Of a DNA stretch of 64,000 bases, positions 25,231 through 33,578 are shown in pieces. Each line of letters starts with the position of its first letter. The stretch's first letter is position 1. This DNA is from Bacteroidota bacterium (GTDB taxonomy: Bacteria; Bacteroidota; Bacteroidia; Bacteroidales; Dysgonomonadaceae), in NCBI GenBank assembly GCA_023424395.1, contig JAFADY010000019.1, forward strand, positions 62,001 to 126,000. Reading direction: 5' to 3'. The translations under genes were made by a program, and so were the position numbers. Under the pieces are notes generated by a model. The model saw nothing but the letters and a program-made list of their open reading frames with translations. It did no database searches and was not told the DNA's origin.

Positions 25231-26457
25231 ATGCGAATTTGGTATTTATCAAAGTATGCACAGCGTCCTTTATTTGGCACACCCACCAGACAATATTTTT
25301 ACTCTAAATATTTTGCAAAAAAAGGATTTGATGTAACGTTGGTTAGTTCTCGTTCAAATGGAAATAAAAGCTTTCCTCGTATAGGGTATAAAAATATGAG
25401 GATGGATAAATATGAAAGGGTAAAATTAATATTATTAAATGGTTCTATTATAAATTTGGGCTTTAATTATAAAAGGATTATAAGCTGGGTGCTTTTCGAG
25501 TTAAGGGTACTTTATTGGGGAATATTTCAATCGAAAGAAAAGCCTGATGTAGTAATTGCATCCTCATTATCTTTGCTAACCTTTATTTCTGGGGTGTTTT
25601 TTAAAAAATACTATAAATGTAAACTAATTTGTGAAGTAAGGGATATTTGGCCATTAACTGTTGTGGAAACAAAAAAACTATCAAAAAAAAATTTATTCAT
25701 TCGTTTTCTTACTTATGTAGAACATTTAGGATACAAACATGCTGATATAATAGTTGGTTCTATGGGTAATTTGGCGGAGTATATTAAAAGTGTCAATCCT
25801 GATTATTCTAATAAAGTTAAATATATCCCCACAGGTTTCGATCCTGAATTTTATAAAAAGGATGATACTCTTCTTGCTGATTTTAATAAAAAATTCCAAC
25901 AAATAGCTACTGATAATTTTATTGTTGGATATGCTGGAAGTATCGGTAAGGCAAATTGTATTGACCAAATAATAGATGTCGCTTATTTAATGAGAAATGA
26001 TCACGTTAGCTTTGTTCTTATAGGCGATGGAGTACTAAAAAATGATTATCTTAAAAGGATAGAAGAGTTAAATCTACATAATATTCATTTTTTGGGATAT
26101 TGCCCTAAAAAGACTCTACCTTTTATTTTAAATAAGTGTGATATTTTGATTAACCCATGGTTATCAGGTGTCAATATATATAAATATGGACTTTCTCCTA
26201 ATAAGTGGATTGATTACATGTATAGCGGACGTCCAATCATAGTATCGGTGGATGGTTATCAAAATATTATCAATGAAGCCGAGTGTGGTATGTTTGTCAA
26301 AGCGGGTGATATCAAAGCAATAGTAGATGCGATTAATTATTATAGAGGTCTTAGTAAAATACAATTAGATGAAATTGGTCAAAATGGAAAAAATTATTTA
26401 TTAAATAATCTCACATATTCAGAGCTTGCAAAAAAGTATTTAGATATTCTGAGATAA
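25231..26457 (+). CDS. Glycosyltransferase family 4 (WbuB-like)
   Basis: The 408-residue GT-B protein starts one base after the epimerase gene. The start MRIWYLSKYAQRPLFGTPTR, then CEVRDIWPLTVVE and HADIIVGSMGNLAEYI, matches the WbuB/WcaI group of transferases that act early on lipid-linked sugars. The donor half has VGYAGSIGKANCIDQII and FVLIGDGVLKNDY. It ends with an ISPNKWIDYMYSGRPI-like segment (LSPNKWIDYMYSGRPIIVS) in place of a full EX7E motif. It is the last intact gene of the plus-strand operon. Confidence 0.88.
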   Translation: MRIWYLSKYAQRPLFGTPTRQYFYSKYFAKKGFDVTLVSSRSNGNKSFPRIGYKNMRMDKYERVKLILLNGSIINLGFNYKRIISWVLFELRVLYWGIFQSKEKPDVVIASSLSLLTFISGVFFKKYYKCKLICEVRDIWPLTVVETKKLSKKNLFIRFLTYVEHLGYKHADIIVGSMGNLAEYIKSVNPDYSNKVKYIPTGFDPEFYKKDDTLLADFNKKFQQIATDNFIVGYAGSIGKANCIDQIIDVAYLMRNDHVSFVLIGDGVLKNDYLKRIEELNLHNIHFLGYCPKKTLPFILNKCDILINPWLSGVNIYKYGLSPNKWIDYMYSGRPIIVSVDGYQNIINEAECGMFVKAGDIKAIVDAINYYRGLSKIQLDEIGQNGKNYLLNNLTYSELAKKYLDILR

Positions 26458-26573
26458 CACATATTTTTGTTCACAATAATAGTTTACGAGGACCTTTAAT
26501 TTAATATCAATAAATAGTAATTTGTTTAGTTTTAGATCAACTTTTAATTGAAAGGGAATTAAAGATAAAAGAT

Positions 26574-26756
26574 ATGAATATCCTTTTTCTAACAATGGCT
26601 CAATTTTCGAGTATAAATTCAAGAAATCTTTATACCGATTTAATGCGTGAATTTAACAACCAAGGACACAATGTGTTTGCAGTAAGCCCCTCGGAAAGAT
26701 GATATAAGAAGAACACATCCTTAAGTACAGATAATGAAGTTAATATTTTAAATGTA
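26574..26756 (+). pseudogene. Truncated glycosyltransferase stump with a nonsense codon
   Basis: An ATG at 26574 opens 42 codons that clearly encode a GT4 N-terminus (MNILFLTMAQFSSINSRN, then LYTDLMREFNNQGHNVFAVS, then PSER). A TGA at 26700-26702 follows. In the same frame the sequence continues YKKNTSLSTDNEVNILNV, which fits the same family, so the TGA is an inserted nonsense codon, probably from an arginine codon. Similarity ends near 26756, just before the end of wzc on the opposite strand. The remaining 300 or more residues of the enzyme are gone. A purine-rich ribosome site (AAGGG) still precedes the start. Confidence 0.78.
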
Positions 26757-26774
26757 TACTTGACACAGTTTAAT

Positions 26775-29216
26775 TTACACTACCGCTTTCCCTCGCAATT
26801 TATCGATACTCTCTTTTATCTGTTTCTTGAATTTTTGCCATCCGGTTAATTCTTCTTTGTGGTAATATCCGTAGCGGTAATATCGGCTGTATCCATATCC
26901 GTAATACGAATTTGTGAGGTCGTGACGGATATCGTTCACCACAAGCCCTATACGTGGCAATCTGTTGGCCTGAACCAATCTGTCCAACTGTTTTATGCTC
27001 TCTTTATAGGTTGCATCAACCCGGGTAACAAACAGGGTAGCATCGGCGTATTCTGCCAGGATATTGGCGTCGGTAACCGTCATGGGAGCACAGTCGATGA
27101 TCACGTAGTCGAAATCGGCTTTAAGTTTTTGGAACAGCTCCTGCGTCTTCTCGTTCATCAATAGCTCGGAAGGGTTGGGAGGAATAATTCCCGCCGGCAT
27201 TATACTTAAATTGGGTATCTTGTTTATGGGATACAAAATATCTTCGTACTCGTTTATTCTGATCAGGAAGCCCGAAATTCCGGCTTTTTTCTCCATGCTC
27301 ACTAATTTTGTCAGCTGCGGCCTTCTTAAGTCCATACCCAGCAGCGCCGTTTTTTTGCCGCCAACTGCTAAGGTAGCAGCCAAATTCATGGAAATAAAAG
27401 TTTTTCCTTCTCCCGGCATGGTAGATGTGATAAGAATGGTGCGGTTGCCTTGGCCTTGCAAGGTAAAGCGCAGATTGGAACGTAGGATACGGAATTGCTC
27501 CGCCAAAGGGGAATCGTTATTTTCTTCAACAACGAATGTTCTGCCGTCGTCTTGGTCGTAATGGCCTATTTCTCCGAGAATGGGCGCGGTTGTGTTTCGT
27601 TCGATGTCTTTTTTGCTTTTTATTTTATTGTTGAGCAGGTCGCGTATGTAAATAATCAGAAAAGGAGCCAGCAAACCCAATAGAAGCGCCGCCATATAAA
27701 TGAGACTTTTTTTGGGTTTAACAGGGGCGGATAGTGTACGGGCCGCGTCGATAACCCTTACATGAGAAATGGTGGAAGATTTGGATAAGGCTACCTCTTC
27801 CCTTCTCTGTAACAGAAAGATATAAAGTTCTTGCTGAATCTGTTGTTGTCGGCTATACTCCAACGCTCTGCGTTCTTGCGCCGGCACATTGCGGATGCTT
27901 GCCTGCACGTTGCCCGATCGTCTGCGAAGGGTATTCAGGCTTGCCTGCAAGGTTTGTTTCATACTCTGCAAACCATTGTTGAGACTGGTGCGTAAAGTCG
28001 CTAATTGGCTGTCGATATTTTGAATGAGCGGATTTTCTTCCGAAACGCTCATCAGTGAGCGCTCGCGTTGGAGCAATAGACTGTTGTATTCCTGGATAAT
28101 GGAGCTTAATCCCGGGTTGGTTACCGTGAGTGACGTTGGTACCAATTTGGGGCTGGAGGATGTTTGCCTCAAGAAATCCATCAGTGAGTTTACTACGCTC
28201 AACTGCACTTCCAGGTCGGTTTCCGATTGTCCGTAGTTGGCGGAACTGCTTACCATGGCTTGCGATTGGGTTTCGATATTGACAATGTTATTTTCTTGTT
28301 TGAATTGCTGTATTTCGGATTCAAGCCCTGTTAATTCTTTTGTAACATTATCCAGTCGCTCATCGATAAAAGCAATGGTACTGTCGGAAATAATGTTGCG
28401 GTCCTGTATTTCGTTATTGATGTAATTTGATATTACCGTGTTCAGGACATCTTCACTTCGCCGGGGTTTGCTATCCAATATTTTCAGATCGATGATGGTA
28501 TTGTTGCCTTGCGGCGAGGTAACCGAAAGTCTTGAAGCGTAGGAATTGGTCGTCCCGGTTACGGAATTAAGACCTATCTCGAGGGGATACTTCAGTTGCG
28601 GTTTTTCTTCATCGAAGAAAAACGTTAGAATGACGCCGGGCAAAACAATGGATGAACCGGGCGAACCTCTATACTCTTTTTCATCCGTTTTATTTTTTAT
28701 TACAATGGTGTTGTCATCTAATGAGAGAATAAATTCATCGTTTAATAAACGGTGGTACATTTTTTCATCGATGATCTCTTGCTTCAACAGAAAAGGGAGG
28801 TCGCTCCTATAAAGCTCGCCTTTTTTTACCCGATGGTTGGTGGAATAAAACCTGACATTGAGGCCCAGGTCTTCTACCACTTGTTGCATCAAGGAGTAAC
28901 TGTTGATTATCTGCATTTCGTTTTCCACATTGCCGCCTTGGCTGGTAATTCCCAAATTTTCGAGGATCAGTGCGTTGGCATCGCCTGCACCGCTACTTTC
29001 TTCCTTAATGAGGATCTTTGCCCTGGTATCGTAAACCGGCGTGGAAAAGCGTAACGCCAGCCATGCTAATATAAGGGCCAACAGGCCGCATGCGATAGCC
29101 CATATCCAATTGGCGCGGACAATATTTACTATTTGCTGAACATCGAATGCGCTTTCTTGTGAGTTGGCATCCAATTCCTCGATCAAACGGGAGATATCTT
29201 TCGTATTATCTTTCAT
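26775..29216 (-). CDS. wzc: Polysaccharide co-polymerase and tyrosine autokinase (Wzc-like)
   Basis: The 813-residue protein combines a Wzz-type chain-length domain with a cytoplasmic BY-kinase. A first membrane helix lies near residues 34-52 (WIWAIACGLLALILAWLAL) and a second near 510-530 (SLIYMAALLLGLLAPFLIIY), with a coiled-coil periplasmic part between. The kinase shows Walker A MPGEGKTFISMNLA (about 600), Walker A' LLGMDLRRPQL and Walker B DYVIIDCAPM (about 708). A C-terminal cluster of nine tyrosines follows (NSYYGYGYSRYYRYGYYH), the autophosphorylation tail. It regulates polymer length and export with Wza, whose gene is one base upstream. Confidence 0.95.
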   Translation of the reverse strand: MKDNTKDISRLIEELDANSQESAFDVQQIVNIVRANWIWAIACGLLALILAWLALRFSTPVYDTRAKILIKEESSGAGDANALILENLGITSQGGNVENEMQIINSYSLMQQVVEDLGLNVRFYSTNHRVKKGELYRSDLPFLLKQEIIDEKMYHRLLNDEFILSLDDNTIVIKNKTDEKEYRGSPGSSIVLPGVILTFFFDEEKPQLKYPLEIGLNSVTGTTNSYASRLSVTSPQGNNTIIDLKILDSKPRRSEDVLNTVISNYINNEIQDRNIISDSTIAFIDERLDNVTKELTGLESEIQQFKQENNIVNIETQSQAMVSSSANYGQSETDLEVQLSVVNSLMDFLRQTSSSPKLVPTSLTVTNPGLSSIIQEYNSLLLQRERSLMSVSEENPLIQNIDSQLATLRTSLNNGLQSMKQTLQASLNTLRRRSGNVQASIRNVPAQERRALEYSRQQQIQQELYIFLLQRREEVALSKSSTISHVRVIDAARTLSAPVKPKKSLIYMAALLLGLLAPFLIIYIRDLLNNKIKSKKDIERNTTAPILGEIGHYDQDDGRTFVVEENNDSPLAEQFRILRSNLRFTLQGQGNRTILITSTMPGEGKTFISMNLAATLAVGGKKTALLGMDLRRPQLTKLVSMEKKAGISGFLIRINEYEDILYPINKIPNLSIMPAGIIPPNPSELLMNEKTQELFQKLKADFDYVIIDCAPMTVTDANILAEYADATLFVTRVDATYKESIKQLDRLVQANRLPRIGLVVNDIRHDLTNSYYGYGYSRYYRYGYYHKEELTGWQKFKKQIKESIDKLRGKAVV

Positions 29217-29217
29217 A

Positions 29218-30012
29218 TTACAATCTTGACAATAATATTGCTATGGCGCTTAATAAAGAGACTGCTGAGGTAATAATGGATATATTTCTCGCGTTGAATG
29301 TATCGGTTTGAGAGGCTTTGGACTTGGCCGGCTCCACGTAAATTACATCGTTCTGCTGGAGATAAAAGTAGGGGGAATGTAATAATTGGCCATCATTGAT
29401 ATTGTATCTCACAATTTTTTGCCTGTTCCCTTCCTGGCGGATCAACATGATGTTTTCTCTTTTTCCGTAAATGGTCATGTCTCCCGCCAGTCCCAAGGCG
29501 TCCAGAACACTGATGCGTTCTCCCGCTACGAAATACGACCCCGGCTGATTGACTTCGCCCAATACGGATATTTTGAAATTTCCCAACCGGACATTGATGA
29601 CAGGGTCTACGTAATATCGTTTGGCGCGTTGCGCTATTTGTTCTTTTATTTGCGTGGTGGTCAATCCCGCCACCTGTATGGTTCCAATCAAAGGAAGCTC
29701 AATGTTGCCGTTCTTATCTACCAAATAACCGATGGCGCCCCTTTCTTCCGCCGAAGCATTGTTGGGATTTCGTTGTTCGTTTTGAACCGCCGACAGGTTA
29801 TTGTCCATTACCTGGATGCTTATTTGCAATACATCGTCGGGCTTTACCTGCAAAGCATTGTAAACAGTATTTCCTAATACAACACCATCTGTATAAACAA
29901 CAGTATCTGTGGGTATATTCACGAAATAGGGCACATTTTCGTAGCTTCTGCAAGAGCTCAATAAAAGGATGCTCAAGAGAGCCGGAAAAATAAAAAATGA
30001 TTTTATTTTCAT
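29218..30012 (-). CDS. wza: Polysaccharide export outer-membrane lipoprotein (Wza-like)
   Basis: The 264-residue protein has a lipoprotein signal with lipobox LLLSSC (Cys 21). The Poly_export domain follows (VKPDDVLQISIQVMDNNLSA), then an SLBB repeat (ISVLGEVNQPGSYFVAGERI) and a C-terminal hydrophobic helix (ISIITSAVSLLSAIAILL). It forms the outer-membrane channel for the polymer. It is shorter than E. coli Wza, as usual in this phylum. The pair wza-wzc is transcribed toward the plus-strand biosynthesis genes, so export and synthesis have separate promoters. Confidence 0.94.
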   Translation of the reverse strand: MKIKSFFIFPALLSILLLSSCRSYENVPYFVNIPTDTVVYTDGVVLGNTVYNALQVKPDDVLQISIQVMDNNLSAVQNEQRNPNNASAEERGAIGYLVDKNGNIELPLIGTIQVAGLTTTQIKEQIAQRAKRYYVDPVINVRLGNFKISVLGEVNQPGSYFVAGERISVLDALGLAGDMTIYGKRENIMLIRQEGNRQKIVRYNINDGQLLHSPYFYLQQNDVIYVEPAKSKASQTDTFNARNISIITSAVSLLSAIAILLSRL

Positions 30013-30127
30013 TGTCGTAATTTTTTTGAATAGTCAGGTTTAATAGTTATAATCTATTAAATAGAATGCGTTGATGTTGATACATGCACAATGTGCGGCT
30101 TGTTTGTTTTAAAGATTATCCAGGATG

Positions 30128-30159
30128 CGAAAGTACAACTTATTCGCTGAAAAATCAAA
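30128..30159 (-). promoter_or_regulatory. Candidate promoter of wza-wzc
   Basis: On the minus strand TTTG (30156-30159) and TACTTTCG (30128-30135, one mismatch to TAnnTTTG) are 20 bp apart, giving a leader of about 110 bases before wza. The leader contains no obvious hairpin terminator. Confidence 0.4.
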
Positions 30160-30257
30160 GAAAACCTTCTATAAATTCGGGTTTTGTGGTAAATTTTCGC
30201 AGTAGCAGGCCTTATGCCCCTTATCACTTACCATTTTTACGAAGAAGAAATGATAAA

Positions 30258-30546
30258 GAGGCTGTCGCAAAAGCACCAATGTAATTTCATTTTGTCGTGT
30301 TGAGTCCCCACCCTAAAAATTAGGCATAAAAAGAAAATGACATGAATAATAATAAATAGATGCCTCCTTTCGTCGGTATGACAATTGACTTGTAGCGCAG
30401 CTATCTGCGGTTGTCATTTCGAACGAAGTGAGAAATCTATAACAACTCAAAATCAGATATTTATAAAAATATGTCATTGGTAAAGAAGTGATCCCGATAG
30501 CTATCGGGAGACAATTTGATAGCAGATTTTTACTTTTGAGACAACT
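30258..30546. repeat. Dispersed intergenic inverted-repeat element, copy 1
   Basis: The element is bounded by GCTGTCGCAAAAGCA at its left and TACTTTTGAGACAAC at its right, which are inverted repeats (12 of 15 positions). The interior has TTTCATTTTGTC, CGAACGAAGTGAGAAATCT and ACAATTTGATAGC modules that recur in the copy at 35793-35951. A perfect 16-base palindrome CCCGATAGCTATCGGG lies at 30493-30508. There is no gene in it. It occupies most of the gap between wza and the Ca2+ ATPase gene. Confidence 0.7.
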
Positions 30547-30579
30547 TTATTCTAACAGTCTATTATCTGATATTCACTT

Positions 30580-33252
30580 TCAATACTCATCTTTCGTGTG
30601 ATTGATCTTGAAAAGTTTCACGATTTCCACCACAACAACCGGAACGAATGATAATCCGATTACGTACAACCAATGTGTGGTATCCATTACTTCGAGATTA
30701 AATATCTCCCTGATAGCCGGTATGAACAACACGATAAGCATTAACGCGGCTGAAGCGAGTATGGCAAGCAACAACATTTTATTGCTGAAAATACTTGTTC
30801 GGAACGAAGATAATCTGTTGGAATGCAGGTTGCGCACGTGAATCAATTGCGAGAACGCCAACACGGCAAACGCCATGGTTTGTCCGAGTGTTTGGCCACC
30901 ATCACGGTTTCCGACCATATAGGCTAAAAGCGAAATCAATCCAATGGTTGCTCCCTGATAGAAAATTCGCCACATCATTCCTTTGGTAAAGAATCCCTGT
31001 TGAGGATCTCGCGGACGGCGGGTCATAATATCTTTTTCGGCAGGGTCCATGCTGAGAGCGAGCGCCGGCAAACTGTCGGTTACGAGGTTTACCCACAGGA
31101 TCATGATGGGTGTAAGCGGATTTCCTAAATTGAAAATGGAAGCGATAAGTATCAACAACACTTCACCCACATTGGCCGACAGTAAAAACTGAATGGCTTT
31201 GAGAATATTGTCGTAAATACGTCGGCCTTCTTCCACCGCATCTACAATGGTGGCAAAGTTGTCATCTGTGAGAATTACATCCGATGCTTCTTTGGCCACT
31301 TCCGTTCCCACAATTCCCATCGAAACGCCGATATCGGCTTGTTTGAGTGCGGGCGCATCGTTTACACCATCGCCGGTCATGGCCACGATATCGCCGTGCG
31401 ATTGCCATGCTTTCACAATACGTACTTTGTGTTCGGGAGCCACACGCGCGTACACCGAATATTTCTCCACATCGCGATAAAGTTCATCATCCGAAAGTTC
31501 CTGCAAATTTACACCAGTAATGGATTTATCACTGTCCTTAAAAATTCCTATTTCATCGGCAATGGCTACGGCGGTGACTTTGTGGTCTCCCGTAATCATT
31601 ACGGGTTTAATGCCTGCCGTTTCGCACTTACGAACGGCTTCTACCACTTCGGGGCGCGCAGGATCGATCATACCCAATAGACCGACGAATACAAGGTTAT
31701 TTTCCACCGTTTCGGCGCTCACATCCGCAGGAACGGAATCCAAATCTTTGTACGCCACAGAAAGTACGCGCAGCGCCGACTTGGCCATGCGTTCGTTTTC
31801 CTGCTTGATAGTTGAAATATCTTCTTCGGAGATCGGGCGTACATTATCGTGCATTAAAATATGTGTAGTTACGGCCAATACTTCGTCCAAACCGCCTTTC
31901 ACGTTGGCGCGAAATTTACCGTCTTCCATTTTGTTGATGGTGGTCATGCGCTTTCGTTCCGAATCGAACGGGACTTCCGATACACGCGGAAATTGTTTTT
32001 CGAGTTCGTTTTTATTGATATCCAAATCGAGCGCGATATCCACGATAGCAGTTTCGGTGGGGTCGCCCGCTGTTTCGTGACCGCCTTCCGATGACATTTT
32101 CAAGTGTGCATCGGTACAAAGCAGCGATGAATGAATAAGCGTTTTTTCATCATTATCAAGTTCTTCGGGAACGGGTGCATTTTTGAAATCCACGCGATTT
32201 CCGCCTGTCCATCCTTCCACAACGGTCATTTTATTTTGCGTGAGCGTGCCCGTTTTATCGGAACAAATTACCGTTGTACTTCCCAATGTTTCAACCGACG
32301 GAAGTGTGCGCACGATGGCGTTAAGTTTTACCAACCGTTGTACGCCGATAGCGAGCACAATGGTAGAAACGATCTGTAACCCTTCGGGAATAGCAGCAAC
32401 GGCAAGGCTGACGGCCATCATAAACATTTCGAGCCAATCGTTTCCGTACAACAATCCCACACCGAAAATCAACACACAGATGCCGAGCGCTACATAACCC
32501 AATATTTTCCCGAGTTGCTCAAGGCGTTTACTCATGGGCGTTTCGGTATCGGTTGTGTTTTGCAGCATATTGGCAATTTTACCCACTTCGGTATTCATTC
32601 CCGTTCCTACGATCACCCCTTTTCCACGTCCGTACGTAACCACACTCGTAGAGAAAGCCATGTTTTCACGATCTCCCAACGGAACTTCGGATGCTTCTAT
32701 CGTATCGGTATTTTTCTCAACCGGAACCGATTCGCCCGTGAGCGCGGATTCCTGAATCTTCAGGTTTACAGCTTCCACCAAGCGCATATCCGCGGGGATA
32801 ATATCGCCGGTATCGAGCACTACGATGTCGCCGGGAACAATTTCGGTAGAAACTATTTCCGTAACAGAACCATCACGCAACACCTTGGAGTGCGGCGCAC
32901 TCATGCTGTTAAGCGCTTCGAGCGATGACTGCGCTTTCTTCTCCTGCCACACGCCGATAATGGCATTTACCACGAGAATCGCAAGGATAATAATGGCTTC
33001 GGTTACACCTTCGCCCTCGTGAATTCCGATGTATCCCGAAATTCCGGCAGCGATCAATAAAATAATCACCATGCTGCTTTTGAATTGCTCAATAAACATG
33101 GTGGCAAGCGTTTTTTGTTTTTTAGATGCTAATTGATTAGGGCCGAATTCTTCGAGTTTTTGTTTCGCTTCGTTTGAAGACAACCCTTTGTCGGCAGCAA
33201 CGTTTAATTGCTGCAAGACCTCTTCGGCGCTTTGAGTAAAAAATGGTTTCAT
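30580..33252 (-). CDS. Calcium-translocating P-type ATPase (P2 family)
   Basis: The 890-residue pump has the P2-ATPase layout. An N-terminal cation_ATPase_N region (FTQSAEEVLQQLNVAADKGL) is followed by the actuator loop LTGESVPVEK (172-175) and membrane helix 4 with AAIPEGLQIVSTIVLA. The phosphorylated D332 lies in ICSDKTGTLTQNKM. Later come MITGDHKVTAVAIADE and the hinge TGDGVNDAPALKQADIG, then six C-terminal helices (for example NPLTPIMILWVNLVTDSLPA). The NxxTD stretch in helix 6 and the PEGL in helix 4 fit Ca2+ transport. It lies alone, divergent from the EF-G2 gene. Confidence 0.92.
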   Translation of the reverse strand: MKPFFTQSAEEVLQQLNVAADKGLSSNEAKQKLEEFGPNQLASKKQKTLATMFIEQFKSSMVIILLIAAGISGYIGIHEGEGVTEAIIILAILVVNAIIGVWQEKKAQSSLEALNSMSAPHSKVLRDGSVTEIVSTEIVPGDIVVLDTGDIIPADMRLVEAVNLKIQESALTGESVPVEKNTDTIEASEVPLGDRENMAFSTSVVTYGRGKGVIVGTGMNTEVGKIANMLQNTTDTETPMSKRLEQLGKILGYVALGICVLIFGVGLLYGNDWLEMFMMAVSLAVAAIPEGLQIVSTIVLAIGVQRLVKLNAIVRTLPSVETLGSTTVICSDKTGTLTQNKMTVVEGWTGGNRVDFKNAPVPEELDNDEKTLIHSSLLCTDAHLKMSSEGGHETAGDPTETAIVDIALDLDINKNELEKQFPRVSEVPFDSERKRMTTINKMEDGKFRANVKGGLDEVLAVTTHILMHDNVRPISEEDISTIKQENERMAKSALRVLSVAYKDLDSVPADVSAETVENNLVFVGLLGMIDPARPEVVEAVRKCETAGIKPVMITGDHKVTAVAIADEIGIFKDSDKSITGVNLQELSDDELYRDVEKYSVYARVAPEHKVRIVKAWQSHGDIVAMTGDGVNDAPALKQADIGVSMGIVGTEVAKEASDVILTDDNFATIVDAVEEGRRIYDNILKAIQFLLSANVGEVLLILIASIFNLGNPLTPIMILWVNLVTDSLPALALSMDPAEKDIMTRRPRDPQQGFFTKGMMWRIFYQGATIGLISLLAYMVGNRDGGQTLGQTMAFAVLAFSQLIHVRNLHSNRLSSFRTSIFSNKMLLLAILASAALMLIVLFIPAIREIFNLEVMDTTHWLYVIGLSFVPVVVVEIVKLFKINHTKDEY

Positions 33253-33489
33253 TTATATATGTTTAGTGTTTGTTATGAGTTCTGTGCTAACCAAACTTTC
33301 GATGGGGGTTGATTCTTTCTTTTGATTTTGCATAAGAATAAAACAACTATTAAAACAAATTGTTTTTATAATAGTTAGCAAGAGAGAGCTATGAATCAAA
33401 TCAATCTTTATTTTTATGTTATAAAACATAATTATTTAACATCATATCAAATCATAACTATCTCCACAGTTTTTTCTAACTTGCATCGC
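33253..33489. other. Non-coding divergent spacer between the Ca2+ ATPase and EF-G2 genes
   Basis: No gene is visible. A short inverted repeat lies around 33342-33382 (AACTATTAAAAC against TTTTATAATAGTT). Otherwise the sequence is plain A+T-rich upstream DNA for both flanking genes. The EF-G2 promoter box and hairpin at its right edge are listed separately. Confidence 0.5.
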
Positions 33490-33497
33490 TATTTTTG
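33490..33497 (+). promoter_or_regulatory. Candidate -7 promoter box for the EF-G2 gene
   Basis: TATTTTTG is a perfect match to TAnnTTTG, 82 bp before the gene. No good -33 box is found at 19-21 bp (CAGT is there instead), which is compatible with a promoter that needs an activator. The predicted start falls at about 33502-33504, exactly at the hairpin that follows. Confidence 0.5.
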
Positions 33498-33502
33498 ATA
33501 GT

Positions 33503-33538
33503 ACGACTTTGCGCATCTCACAAAGCAAAGTCGTTTTG
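33503..33538 (+). promoter_or_regulatory. 5' leader hairpin of the EF-G2 mRNA
   Basis: A perfect 10-bp stem pairs ACGACTTTGC (33503-33512) with GCAAAGTCGT (33525-33534) around a 12-base loop and is followed by TTTT. It lies between the promoter box and the gene, so it would form at the extreme 5' end of the transcript. It may stabilise the mRNA or act as an attenuator; the short T run makes a strong terminator unlikely. Confidence 0.6.
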
Positions 33539-33578
33539 ATTATATAATAGAATCTAATTTTTTAAATATTACCAAATC

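Noticed and set aside
29386..29877. 163-codon plus-strand frame opposite wza
   Set aside because: Shadow of the conserved export lipoprotein, without family resemblance.
30013..30127. Invertible promoter as in Bacteroides capsule loci
   Set aside because: No paired inverted repeats of the recombinase type flank the promoters of wza or of the glycan operon, and no invertase gene is present in the window.
31520..32080. 186-codon plus-strand frame opposite the Ca2+ ATPase
   Set aside because: It is antisense to a well-conserved P-type ATPase and has Ser/Arg-rich composition expected of a shadow frame.
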